A stretch of DNA of 64,000 nt. It comes from Eucommia ulmoides (Eukaryota; Streptophyta; Magnoliopsida; Garryales; Eucommiaceae). The stretch covers positions 31,290,474 to 31,354,473 of the forward strand of contig CM028325.1 of assembly GCA_016647705.1 (NCBI GenBank). Reading direction: 5' to 3'. This document shows, piece after piece, positions 23,582 to 34,840 of the stretch. How positions within the stretch are numbered: the first letter of the stretch is position 1; each line of letters opens with the position of its first letter. Below the pieces are notes generated by a model, which saw nothing but the letters and a program-made list of their open reading frames with translations, had not been told where the DNA came from and searched no databases. The position numbers and the translations under genes are program-made.

Positions 23582-25025
23582 TTAGTCATCCCCGCCCTCA
23601 AAATGAGGAGTGTCCAGGAAGGGAGAAGAAACGTCAAGCTCACCCTCTTTAGGGCCCGCCTCAATAGCACCGTCCCCCTCAGCATCTTCCTGCCCAGTGC
23701 CTTTGTGCTTGGCATTGTCCTCTAGCACAGAAAACTCCATCTCCACATGGACAGGGGAGAAGTTAGGGCGCAAGCAGTGGATGACCTTCATTGTGGCCTT
23801 ATTTTCAACCTCCAGGAAGTCGCTGGCCATATTCTCCCAATGCTCTTCATACCCGGGGCCCTCCTTCTATTGTTCTACTACCTCTGATTTTTCTTTTTCC
23901 CTGGCCTGGGCAGCGATGGCTTGAGACTTCTGTTCCTGGTCTTTAGCGCATCCCTTGTATGAGGCTAACTCGGCCTCAAGTTTATCAATCCACAAATTGA
24001 GATTTTGTTGATCAGTCCGGAGTCTAAGATTCTTTGTCCAAAGGGCAAAAAGATCAGTACAGAGTTTGGCCTCCACCTCGTCACATTTTTTTAGAGAGGC
24101 TCGTTGAGAGTCCACCTCAGCGAGAAGTCCGCTTTCGGAGAAGATCTGGTCTGCCAGCCAGTGATACCGAAGGACAGCCTATCAAGATTAACAAGTTGGG
24201 TAGATGAGAATATGTTCGAGAAACTCAAGATGATTTGCAAAAAATATAAGTGTTGAGAAAGACTGAAGTACTTATCCCCGTCAGGTCTCTGTAGACGTCT
24301 CCGGTAAGTCGCTCAAGGCTGGTATTGGCAATTTTTTTCATATCAACCGAAGGGGTCACCCGGCTTAGGAACCCCCGTGCGAGCGCTGGGTTGTCTAGCA
24401 GGCAAGTGTTGACCTTTACCCCGGTATTCCCGACTCCAAAGAAATCGGGATGAGCCTCAAGAAGGATAAGAGTAACTAGTGCTGGCGTTGAGATACGCCT
24501 GCCCTGTTGTATGCCTTGCTTGGTCGACTCCCCAGCAGGGCGCCTGCCTCTCTCCTGAGGAGTTACCCTGGTATCTGGCCCTTGTACTCTAGGACAAGAC
24601 TCTCCGACCTTTGCCCTGGTGCAGGTCGGGGGCTGAGAAAGTGGAGTACCACCCTGGGAGGATTGCCCCTGCTCAATACTGGGGCTCCCTATGGCCCCGA
24701 CCTTTTTCTTAGTAGCAATCTTCCTTAACAAAGTAACGTTGTCCATATCTTCCAAGAAATCACAGCTCAGAATATCGAACATTAGGCATGAAAAATGAAT
24801 TATCAGAAAAAATTCTTACTGTTCTCAGGCCTCGATGGAAGCTCTATAGGGGGCAGAGACGGAGCTCGGTAGAAGAAGATATCGTATAGGGTCGAGCTCA
24901 GCAACTCATTTAATTGGTTGAAGGGTGTCCTCAAGATCCTTTCCCTATGTGATGTGATCTCAGGATGCAACTCTTGTGCCTTGTGCAACTTCTTACTCGA
25001 TTTCTCGCGCTCTGAATAAAAGAAA

Positions 25026-25079
<54 letters not shown>

Positions 25080-26037
25080 GCACGACAGGAACCCAATAAG
25101 CGCAAAGTTCCTAGAGCACCGTTCCATCAGCCATCCCCGAGATTTCCTTACCAGTTTTTCCCCAATGTCGCTGAATGGGATTCGGGTAGTCCTACTCGTC
25201 AGGGCTGAACTCCCAGCCATCGCCACCAAGGTAAAAGTACCTCGACTTCCACTTTGGCGCGGGGGCTTCCATGTTAGTTAGGAATGCTGACTTGGAGGAC
25301 ACGTAACATAACCCAGCATACGACGGTAGAGACTTGGCGGAGAAAAGAGCACGAAAAATTTCCAGGCTCGGTTCAATCCCTTCCGCCTTGAAGATAATGT
25401 ACGCTGCTATTACTATCTTCGTACTGACCAAAGCCAGCTGTGAAGGACACAGATTGAGCTCCATGCAGACCGCTCGAACCCAGGAGTGAATGGGAAAACA
25501 AAATCTGGCGGTCAGCTGGTGGAAGAATACGATAATGAAGCCCAGGGGTGGCTGGTGTGCCCTTTGGTCAACATAAGGCATTCTCGTCACGACAAAATTC
25601 GAGAAGGTGTATAGGCTACGAGCTTTTACCAGGTCCTTCTCAGTTACGTTGGACTAAAGATCCCAAATGGGACTCTGAATGGGAATAATACAGTGCAAAA
25701 TCTCGGGTCCTGGACCATAGACGGGCCACGGCACCAAGGGAATTGCTTGGAGGAACACTGTCTGTGTTACGCATTCCTCATATTCCAGAATAGCGACAAA
25801 AATAGGCTCCCGCGAAGAGCCTTCTCCTCCGCGCTCGTCAGGGAAACCGATCATAGACACCAGGTTAGCCAGGGAGGGTTTTCTCTTAGGAGACGGTGTC
25901 CGAACCGCCAGGGAGGAAGAAGACGAGTTCAGGGCGCCCCTGTGCCCTCCGGTATTCTCGGTAGAGGGGGGCTCGCTCCGACGTACCGGAGCCTGAACTG
26001 TTCCCTAAGCTACTCTTAGAGGAGGAAGAATATTCAT
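23582..26037 (-). pseudogene. Antisense ORF of Tat element (plant gypsy-type transposon protein), broken
   Basis: Encoded opposite to gag-pol. A candidate start at 26037 (MNILPPL, in-frame stop soon after) leads in one frame through MIGFPDERGGEGS, a stop near 25654, then MTRMPYVDQRAHQPPLGF, FPIHSWVRAVCMELNLCPSQ, IEPSLEIFRALFSA and KWKSRYFYLGGDGWEFSPD to 25192. This order resembles the plant 'putative gypsy type transposon' domain (Transposase_28-like), a family-memory assignment. Downstream, shifted frames hold a Ser/Pro/Gly-rich linker with LEAHPDFFG (24225-24782) and a coiled coil (23867-24115, 23582-23830) with an acidic end. A (TTA)n run expanded in the middle adds to the breakage. The natural role of such ORFs is unknown. 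Confidence 0.75.
25026..25075. repeat. (AAT)n microsatellite
   Basis: About 16 AAT units inside the antisense ORF; on the coding (minus) strand it reads ATT repeats, so it inserts a homopolymeric stretch. Confidence 0.95.
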
Positions 26038-26145
26038 AACTAGAAATGTGATAGAACATTTCAAAAATAAAAATAATATCGTATAAAGAAACTTCTTAGA
26101 AAACGATGAGAGAACTTGAATGCGTTTAAATGAGGCCTTTACTTT

Positions 26146-26154
26146 CTATTTATA
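26146..26154 (-). promoter_or_regulatory. Candidate TATA box for the antisense ORF
   Basis: TATAAATAG on the minus strand, 109 bp upstream of the antisense ATG at 26037. This spacing is plausible for a plant promoter and independent of the LTR promoter. Prediction only. Confidence 0.45.
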
Positions 26155-26229
26155 AGAAAATTAGCCCTGAATCGACGAACGCGTTGATTAGCACATCGGG
26201 TGCACAAGCACACCACCTAGGCGTGCATG

Positions 26230-26345
26230 CGCGCCAACTAGCCCCTTTTGGGGTCAATAGGGGGCCGCTGGCCCCAAAAGGGGCCAACATTATGCTGGTC
26301 CCAAAATGGGACCAACGTACGACGCTAGCACCAAGGGGACCAGTA
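26230..26345. repeat. Cluster of CCCCAAAAGGGG-type palindromes
   Basis: GCCCCTTTTGGGGTC, TGGCCCCAAAAGGGGCCA and TGGTCCCAAAATGGGACCA follow one another, each self-complementary, upstream of the antisense ORF and its TATA-like box. Confidence 0.8.
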
Positions 26346-26489
26346 CACGCTGGCCATGGGCTGGCGAGGGTGGGTATAGCCCATCCGACTGCGTAGTTGG
26401 ACACGACTCGATATTTTGTATGTTCGACGCATACCTCTCCTAGGGTTTGTCTCAATTCTCACCACGGTGTAGGTCAGTCCGTGCTCAAG

Positions 26490-26885
26490 GCTTGTTCACG
26501 GTGAACGTGTGTCGCCCTAAAATTCGAAAAAATTTGGGGCCGCCCTACCGTGCTACTTGACCCCGGACCCTGGCCATATGGGAGCCTATCTCAAATTAGC
26601 TCATCTAAAAAAGTTTAACTCTTGAAAAGTTGTCGCCGTGAAATCGAAAAAATTCGGGGTCGCTCTGCCGTGCTACCTGACCTCGGACCTCGGCAGTATA
26701 GAAGCATATTTCAAATTAACTCCTCTAAAAAAGTTCAACTCTTGAAAAACCACTGTCCTAAAAATCGAAGAAATTCGGGACTGCCCTGCCGTGCTTCCTA
26801 ACCTCGGACCCCGACCGTATGGAGGCCTATTTACAATAAGCTCTTTCGAAAAAAAACTAACTCTTAAAAAAATGTCAATCAGAGG
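26490..26885 (+). repeat. Three tandem units of about 120 bp before the 3' LTR
   Basis: The pattern CCGTGAAATCGAAAAAATTCGGGG ... GTGCTACCTGACCTCGGACC ... GAGGCCTATTTCAAATTAGCTC ... AAAAGTTCAACTCTTGAAAA repeats three times with divergence. Tandem repeats in this place are known in Tat/Retand elements. Confidence 0.75.
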
Positions 26886-26983
26886 TGTTTCTCACGCTTC
26901 GAAGTCTCTAGGATGCCCGTTTCAACCAAGATTTGATATCCCTGACCGCCTCGCTTCCCTCGCCGCATAGGGCTAGGGGCAAC

Positions 26984-27782
26984 TGATGAGGGTATTTTTG
27001 AGCACCTTTGAGTCAGCACTTGGGATCTAGCCACGTGTCAACCTTAGCAATGACATGAACGCATTCCAGAATCCACAACGCCACGCTATAGCATATGCTG
27101 ACTACGGCTCCTCCCTGAAATCTCATTTGCACCTAGGGAGAAGCGAGGAGCCCTGCAGGGACGTGCCGCTCTAAGCTCTGTGCCGTGCCCTCGGCGATCA
27201 ATTTCAAGGACTCAGCCGTCCACCTTGATCGGCTTCATTTTCCACCTTGTTTCTTCTCCTGGACCCCATGGATCTTCACGCTTCTTCACCAGCTCACCGC
27301 CGCAGGCCTGACAAAGGCTCTTTGGCTTCGCCAAATGGGCCCAAAAGCCCAAGCCCAACAATTATCTCCTAAACGCCCCGAATTATCGGCTAAACACATG
27401 GTTTCAACTAATTAATCGTGTTTATGTCTGACTAATCATCTCCAACGCCTATATATATCGGAGGCTATGTAAGCTCAAGGTATGCTCGAATACACTTACA
27501 TTACGCGCAAGTTCATTTGTTTACTTTCTATATTCTGTACCTTTTCTATCTAAGCATTGATTACCACGCCGGGAGGGGCTTCACTGGGACAAACCCCAAT
27601 CTGAGCCGTCTGCAGGTACACTTCTTGAGGAGCAGGACTCTGGACACAGCAAGTCTATCCTCCCAAGACCCAGCACATCTCACGCGAGAACTCTTTAACC
27701 GACGACTCCACCTCAGTAAGAGGACCTACCTGTCATCCGACTGGACCATACTCGAGGTGTGTACCAATTTTATACACCAACA
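26984..27782 (+). repeat. 3' LTR of Tat element
   Basis: 799 bp, same length as the 5' LTR. It is preceded by the purine-rich tract ATAGGGCTAGGGGCAAC and followed by TSD TTATT. Confidence 0.95.
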
Positions 27783-27787
27783 TTATT

Positions 27788-28912
27788 AAAATATTATTTT
27801 TCAATTTTTGGGAAATTATAATATTTTGGGTATTACACATTTGTTCTTTGACCATCTATTTTTCATTAATTACGTACAATGTCATTTTGTTAAAAAATTA
27901 AGACGTAAACATTTATATTTTTATTTTGTTATTTTTAAATATTTTAATACATTTTTACTCTAATTCTGTTGTCCTGAATGTTCATTGTTCTTTACATGAA
28001 CAAATCAACAAAACACAATTCCGGTATGAACCTTCACCAAAACCAAAAAAAAAAAAAAACTAAAATAAAATAAATAAATTGATGGGAACATTTCATCAAA
28101 CCACATGAACGTTCACCCAAACTACCATGAACACCAAATCAAGACATCAAAAACCCCTTGAGATTAACAAAAACAAAATCAGTATGAACATTCACCAATT
28201 ACAAATGACAAATTCACCTCGAAAACTAAATCAAACAGATATAAAACCCAATGCGAACATTCATAAAAAATAAATCAAGAAATATGAAAGAAACCTAAGA
28301 TCAACGAAAAAAACATTCACCTGAATAAACAAAAAACTTCACAAATATCAACAAAATTAAAACAAATATAACAAAATCAGCATGAACATTCAGCAAATTG
28401 CAAATGAATATCCATCAAATCACACTGGGAATGAACATTCAGATCTGGATATTTTACATGAACATTCAAACCAGATCGGGAAATAAAGAGAGAAAGAAAA
28501 AGAGAAAAAGAGCACAATAAAAAACTCTGCGTAGAGAACAGGCGGTAGCCGACCGGCGGTGGAAAGACAATGGCGAACAATGAAAAATTTTAGCGGACGA
28601 CTACGATTGACGAACATCAAATTATTATGGTTAGTGTTTTTAATTTTTATACAGGAATACAAACGTCCATTCATGCCTACTTCTTAACTGTCGGGGACCT
28701 AAATTTAAGAATCTTCTTAAAAAGATTTAAATAATAATTTTTTTGTTTAAAAAACTAATTGATTAAAATATAAAATAGGTCTAAACAATAAAAAAAACAC
28801 TTTACAATATACATATTTAAACTTCAAAATGTAAAATTTTATATTACTAAAAAAAATAAGATTAAAATAATAAAATTAGGATAAGTAATAGTTAAGTACA
28901 AATTTACATGCG
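27788..28912. other. Intergenic region with repeated TGAACATTCA palindromes
   Basis: No gene recognised. TGAAC(A/C/G)TTCA recurs at 28027, 28106, 28185, 28383, 28432 and 28459, with weaker copies between; the core GAAnnTTC is self-complementary. It lies downstream of the MFS gene. Confidence 0.65.
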
Positions 28913-31900
28913 TCACATCGCGTCATTATCTTCCAAATGACCCACAGCCATCCTAGCAGTCTCACGGTCCCGCCGGAGATTCCAATACAACGGCGTGTAT
29001 AACAAGCAGCACAATCCAAACGGAACCACCATCACCGACAGCAACCCCCTCGACAAAGCGAATGCCTCTCGCCCGTCGGTCCCCAAATCCCGACGACCAA
29101 CGGTGGTCGGATCTGATCCGTAGATCCTCTCAGTGAGGATTCCGACTACCGGAGCGGCGAAAGCAGAGAACGACCCTTCGAAAGCTCGATCGAAGGCGTA
29201 GATCATGGTCCGGTGCTCGGCGGGAACCACCTCGGCGAACATGGGGGCGTTGGAGGCAGGGCCGTTCCAGCTGATGATGACACCCATGAGGAAAAGTGTG
29301 GCGGCGTAGGGATAGTAGCTGGTCACCGATTGGGGGATGACGACGAGGAGGACCCACGAGAAGGGGATTCCCATGAAAGAGCTGAACTGTGCGCAGATTA
29401 TGCGTCCGGAATTGGGAAAGATTCGGGACATTCCGTCGGCAATTAGTCCTCCGATGATATTTCCGATTGCATTGCCGGCGAGGAAAATGCTGCTAAGGGA
29501 TGCCGCGCTGACGTGATCGAAGCCTACAAAAGTCATGAGGGACCGGAAAAGTCATAAAGCGTGAATGATCAGTTATGTATTTAAATAGTTGACTTTAGAT
29601 ATGTAAAATATATTCAAGTTGGCAAGGACCACAAAAGTCATAAAAGCGTGGATCAGTTATGTATATAATGATGTAATATCCTACCGATTAGCTATTCTGC
29701 TATTTTAATTTTAACCGAGGAGGAGTTCCTCTGGTTGGTTGTCTGCTTGGTTGACAAGAAGAGATGTTTATTTATTTATCAATTAAAATTTCACTCTTCT
29801 GAAAAGTATTTTAAGAATCAAATCTTAAATTTAATCTTGAATGTACCAAGTTGATATGAAATAATACGCTCTTAAAATCGTTTGGGAAAGTGATTAATCG
29901 AGGTGCGTATAAATAAACCCGGACAATATCTTACCGTAAAAACAAATAAAAATAAAAATAAAAATTATGAAGATAAAAAATATATTTTTATTTTTACTCC
30001 TATTATGAGAAAGAAATCTATTTTTGTTAAAAAAAAAAAAGGATTGGAACAAAAATATTTTTTAAGATTTTGTTTCTATTTCACAACATAAAATAGAACT
30101 AGATTTTTTCGCTATTATGTAATATTACAATATAAATATTAGCTGGAGATAGCCTTTATGACACAATTATAAAATAGAGTTCAACCCGAGACACATCCTG
30201 TCATTTCGATACATACGAAAGACCCCTCTTATCATTTTTAGTTTGGCTATCTAAACCGAGTTGCTCACCTATTAATTTGAAAAAAAAAAAAAAAAAACTT
30301 TTTTATTGATATGTATATGGGTTTGGAAAAATTTCCAAACCCACTTGGTTATATTAAACTGGAATTGATACTTCTGGTGTTCCAAAATATATTAATTTTT
30401 TATTTTATGTTTTTATTTTTATTTTTTTTTACAAAAGGAAGAGATGTGTTTGGCTTTCCCAACACCCCCACTTAATTTTTTTTGGTTTCCCAGGATATCC
30501 CTGCACCACGGTCAGTGGAGACTAATCCATCGAGGTACTGCCAGACGGCAGAAGCGAGACACCTCTCCCAATAGAACATTTTCTATTCACAACCTCCTAA
30601 GGTTCGATCCTTAGAGGTGTTGTTTACGGAGCCCAACACCCCCACCACTTAATGCTATGCATGTAAACCTCACTTACCTAATTATATTTTTGGTCACTGG
30701 CATTTTCTTTTTTTAATAAAAGGACCTCATAGTGTTATTTGACCCTATAATGTTATTTATTTTAACTTCCCCACGCTTAGAGGAATTGAATATATATAAG
30801 AAGATTAATAAATTAATTCTAAATCACTCACATTGGTCCTAAAACGTTCATGAAGCTTCAATCTCATTATTTTATATATGTTTTTTAATAAGTTTTTCTA
30901 ATTTTGATTGGGGTATCTCAATGAAAAATTATGTTTTTGGTCCCTAAAATATGAGGTGGTGTCTATATGGATCCTTAGATTTATCAAATTACAAATTCAA
31001 TTTCTTAAGTTTTATATTTATTTCAATTATGTAAAATTAAAAATGTTGTATATGATTTTTTTCAAAATTTTATTAACAACATTTTTAATTTTTATATTTA
31101 TTATTGATTTATTTTTTTTCATTTCAAACTTTGTTAATAAAAATATTATGGTGGAGTGCCAGTAGCAACACCCGAACAAAATTATCTAAAACTCATCCAT
31201 CCCTTGATATTAAGATTTTAAATGATTTTTTTTTTTAACACTTACAGTAAGGTGTTGTCCGACCCAATTTACACGCATCTCGATTAATTATCTCTCTAAA
31301 CGATTTTGATTTTAAGAGCGCACTCTTTTATACCTTCAGGATTAAATTTAAAATTTAAGATTTTAAATGATAAAATTGAATATAATGGGCAAAAATGCAT
31401 ACCAATAAGTTGAAACCACCATGTAAAGAAGACCATGGCTGTCCAAGGCAGTGAACCAACAACGCCTTGAAAGACAATAATCCTAAATGTTGGCACTCTC
31501 ACCACAGCTTTCGTCGTTTTCCAAGACTCCCTCCAAATGGATGCCGACCTCCCATTTCCCTTCTCCATCAAGTATTCCCTGAAAAAAGCTTCTGATTAAG
31601 TGACACTTTTCACCCCCCCAACTAATCCATGTTTATATTTTTATCCTCCAAACTATTTTTTGTGGCAAGTTGTTTATATAATTTTTTTCTCTTTAATTTT
31701 TCTTTTACAGCAGTCTCTAAATTTTAAATTTTTAGTCATTAACTTAATATCAATGAGATCAAATATATTGAATGTAAAATTTGTATTTGATATCATAGTT
31801 AATATTAATTGAAATATTGACAATGGCTAAAAAAAAAGTAAGAACAAATGAGTAAGTAATAAATTTATCGAGATAATGTTAATTAGGATTAAATTTGTAT

Positions 31901-33506
31901 TGGATATCATAGTTATCATTAACTAAAATATAAAAAATAAATTGATAATAATATAAAAATTAAATTCTCTCAAATCTTGCAAGACAAGATAGACTGCAAT
32001 AAAAATAAAGACAGAAAATGGATTACCTATAACGGAAAAAAAATGATTGATAAATCCATTTACAATAATGAAAAAAATGAAAAAAAAAAAACAAACAAAT
32101 TGGATAAAAAAAAATTGAAATTTACCGTAGTTAACGTTAAGTAAAATATAAGTAAATACTAAAAAATTAATTGATAATAATTAAAAATTAAATTCTATAT
32201 ATATAAATGGATAAAAAAAAATTAAAATCGCAAAATTCGTTGTCCAAAAATTAAAAATAACAAAATAAATTAGACCTTTCAGAATTTTCACCAATCTCGT
32301 TATCAATGAAAAGTCGTCTTCTTGGATCATCCACAAACGCATAAACAAGCAACCCTATTAAACAACTCATCGTCGCCATCAGCAGAAACGCAAATCTCCA
32401 TCCAGGTAATCCCCAGAAAACGTGACCGGCCATCACCGTCGCCATAGCCCCGCCGCCTATCCCACCGGTGGCTGCGACAAGGTACATAAGCCCAAACCCA
32501 GTTCCCCGTTCTCCCTCCAAGTAGCTGTCGGCCACAAACGACTGTATCGCTGGAATCATGATCGCCAGCCCCAGCCCGTTCACCGCCCTCCAGATCGCAA
32601 TTTCCCAAAAATAATGGCTGCCGCCGATTGCCGCAGTCGAAACCGCCCACGAGACAGTGCCGATCGCCAGGACGATGGGGCGGTCGTGGTTGATGACCAG
32701 AACACCGGCGAGAGGGGAGGCGAGTCCCTGAACGAAGTTGCAGATGAAGGTGAGGTAGCCAAGATCGGAAGGACCGGCGTGGAATGTGACGCTGAGTTCA
32801 TTGTAGACCGCCGGCAGAAGATTTTCGTCGGCCTTTTCCATTATAGCGGCCAGGTTGATGATGATTAAGGAAAGAGAGATCCCAAGGACTGTTCTCCCTC
32901 TGCAAGGGAAAAACTACAGTTTAACCCCTAAACTTTTATTTTATTTTGACTTTTATATTAACTATCAATTTCTTCATCATTTTATCCCTAATGGTATGTT
33001 TGGTAAGAGGTGAAAAGGGAAAGGGAAATAAGAGGTGAAATGATATATATTTTTTCCCTTTTTATGTTTGGTATGAGAGGAAAATGAAAAAAAAAAAAAT
33101 GGAGAGAAAAAATAGCATTCCTGACAATTTTTTTTGGGTTAATAGCACTTTATTTCCCTATAATTTGACCAATTTGTATTTTATCTCTCTATAATTTGAA
33201 AATCGCCACTTATTTTCCTGTGGTTAGATATTTGTTGCACTTACCCCTTATATCAAAGGGTAAGTGGTTTGAAAATCTAACCACATGGGAAATAAGTGAC
33301 GATTTTCAAACTACAGACGAGTAAATGCAAATTGGTAAAACTATAGGGGTAAAGTTTAATTAATCTTTTTTTTTCCCAGAGATGAAAATAAAAAGTTAGA
33401 GAGGAAAAAAGTCAAAATTATTATTTTACCAATTTATATTATATAATAAATACCATATTATATAACAAATACCATTTTTATTTGTAAAATAGTAAATTAA
33501 GTAAAA

Positions 33507-33549
<43 letters not shown>

Positions 33550-34166
33550 CATACAAAATATTATTTCTCCTCTTTCTATGTCCCTCCAACCAAGCACACT
33601 GAGTAAAAAGCCTCTATAAAGAATAAAAAAAAAAAATCTTTTTCATTTCCCCATTTTTTTACCACCTAACCAAACATGCCCTAAAACTATCACATTCGCG
33701 TGTAATTGACCTCTTTTTTCACAAGCAAAAATGTCAGCAATTGAACCAATTAGATGACTGCCCTTGGTGAAAAATCACATTGACAAGATTAATAATTAAT
33801 TGTGTCTGTTTATAGTCAAACTTTCTAGGAACCCTTTTTTTTTTTTTTTTTTTTTTTTTTTATCATGTAATTTCCAAGGAAAAAGAAAAAACACAATTAT
33901 CACGGATCAAACTGCAAATCACATGATTATTTAAAGAATCAATTCAAGTGAAAAAACGGAAAATTAGAACTCCATTCTCTTTTCCTTTCTCCAGAAATTT
34001 TCCCAGCAACCAAACGGAGGATTTCTCCCAAAAACAAACGGCAGAGAGAGAAGAGAGAAATTCAGACAAACGGAGCAAATATCACAGAAACTAACTGGAG
34101 AGAGAGGGGCGGGGGGGAAATTCAGACAAACAGAGGAAAGAATCGGAAAACTCACTTTATCATCAT
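28913..34166 (-). CDS. Major facilitator superfamily transporter, UNE2/At1g78130-like (473 aa, 4 exons)
   Basis: Membrane transporter of the MFS; substrate unknown. Exons on the minus strand: 34166-34156, 32899-32276, 31578-31403, 29523-28913. All introns are GT-AG, phases agree, and the total is 1422 bp. Exon 1 encodes only the first three residues and part of the fourth. The N-terminus GRTVLGISLSLIIINLAAIM leads into ADENLLPAVY, the hallmark of the Arabidopsis At1g78130/At2g18590/At4g36790 group. Two six-helix halves follow: NGLGLAIMIPAIQSFVADSY in the first, a loop rich in charged residues across exons 2-3, then IGGLIADGMSR, SWNGPASNAPMFAEVVP and AFDRAFEGSFSAFAAPVVG in the second. Length is near that of the family. 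Introns of 1256, 697 and 1879 bp carry TE insertions but the coding sequence is uninterrupted. The very small first exon is the least certain part. Assignment to the family is firm; the transported compound cannot be inferred. Confidence 0.88.
30319..30342. repeat. 24-nt palindrome GGGTTTGGAAAA/ATTTCCAAACCC
   Basis: Arms pair at 11 of 12 positions with no loop. It lies in intron 3 after a poly-A run; it may mark a small TE terminus or be chance. Confidence 0.6.
30490..30645 (+). mobile_element. SINE-like fragment with pol III B-box-like motif
   Basis: The GC-richer block in intron 3 contains GGTTCGATCC (30601-30610), matching the tRNA-derived B box. It is bounded by CCCAACACCCCCAC-like direct repeats (30460s and 30635s). 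No convincing A box was located. Confidence 0.35.
32992..33681. mobile_element. Tourist-like MITE in MFS intron 1
   Basis: Terminal repeats TGGTATGTTTGGTAAGAGG and, in reverse complement, GGGCATGTTTGGTTAGGTGG are flanked by TAA on both sides (32989-32991, 33682-33684), the TSD of PIF/Harbinger-derived MITEs. At 690 bp it is enlarged by a second foldback unit and an AT microsatellite. Confidence 0.65.
33138..33364. mobile_element. Foldback MITE nested in the Tourist-like MITE
   Basis: A left arm TAGCACTTTATTTCCCTATAATTTGACC... AAAATCGCCACTTATTTTCC and a right arm GGAAATAAGTGACGATTTTC ... CTATAGGGGTAAAGTTTAAT are inverted copies of about 100 bp with a short centre. Confidence 0.7.
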
Positions 34167-34240
34167 GGCGAAAACCGCTACAATGCGGGCCGAGAGGCAG
34201 AGTTTCTTGTTTTTAAAGCAGTTCCGAGGTTAACATGATC

Positions 34241-34246
34241 CACGTG
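34241..34246. promoter_or_regulatory. G-box/ABRE-like CACGTG upstream of the MFS start
   Basis: ATGACACGTGGATC on the minus strand, about 75 bp before the ATG at 34166. Known as a bZIP/bHLH binding core; function here is an inference. Confidence 0.4.
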
Positions 34247-34319
34247 TCATCTCTTGCAAGATCATGGGGACCGCCCAATCTAGATTGTTCGCCATTAAAC
34301 ATTAACGGTCATGATCATC

Positions 34320-34840
34320 ATGCGGATGACTTCAGAAACAATCTATTACTAACACTTTAAATCTTATATTTAATCTAATATATGAAATTGTTTGCCTACA
34401 TTGTATATAATTCTAACTTTTTTGGTGAGTTTGTTATTTTAATGTTTAAAGATAATATAGTTTTAATAAAATTTTAATACAAATTGATTGAATCTTTCAT
34501 ACTCATACTAATTCTATTCATTCTTATTAATTATAATATAAATAATTTAATAATTTTTTTTCAATTAAAAATAAATATCATTTTTTTTTAAAAATAAATA
34601 TGATATATTAAATTGGTCAAAATAATTATATTTTTTTTCTTTTTTTTTTTTCTTCTTTTGTTGTGATTTTTTTTTTTTTATTAATAATCACTATTAAATT
34701 TCTAATAATAATGACTACTAAACAATACAAAGTGAGAGCTATTATATTGTTTAAAAGCTAACCTTAAAAAAAATTAAAAAAAAAATTGTAAATAAATAAA
34801 GTTGTCATTCAAACACACATTACAACAACTAGTTCTTTAT
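34320..34840. other. AT-rich upstream region of the MFS gene
   Basis: Long T and A runs and TTATTATAAT-type sequence. No gene. It joins the 3' end of the LINE at about 34840. Confidence 0.5.

Larger units (their letters stand above)
16161..27782 (+). mobile_element. Full-length, decayed Tat/Retand-type Ty3/gypsy retrotransposon (11.6 kb)
   Basis: Two LTRs of 799 bp (16161-16959, 26984-27782; TG...CA) are flanked by identical TSDs TTATT (16156-16160 and 27783-27787). A PBS follows the left LTR and a purine-rich tract precedes the right one. The domain order gag-protease-RT-RNase H-integrase (17201-22711) is that of Ty3/gypsy, with no chromodomain seen. The 4.3 kb between pol and the 3' LTR holds an antisense ORF, as described for Tat-lineage elements. 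By eye the LTRs are roughly 85-90% identical, so the insertion is old, and pol carries many stops. Confidence 0.95.
29813..31362. repeat. Inverted repeat inside MFS intron 3 (arms about 130 bp)
   Basis: 29813-29943 and the reverse complement of 31229-31362 share CGCTCTTAAAATC, GATTAATCGAGGTGCGT and a CGGACAA...CTTAC(C/T)GTAA end. The arms flank about 1.3 kb. They are probably two copies of one small dispersed element in opposite orientation. Confidence 0.75.

Noticed and set aside
24803-25281. ORFs with long Ile or Leu runs
   Set aside because: Translations of the (AAT)n microsatellite at 25026-25075.
29130-29446. ORFs overlapping exon 4 of the MFS gene
   Set aside because: Shadow frames of a GC-rich coding exon.
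32422-32868. 148-codon plus-strand ORF
   Set aside because: Antisense shadow of MFS exon 2. The sense frame matches the transporter family.
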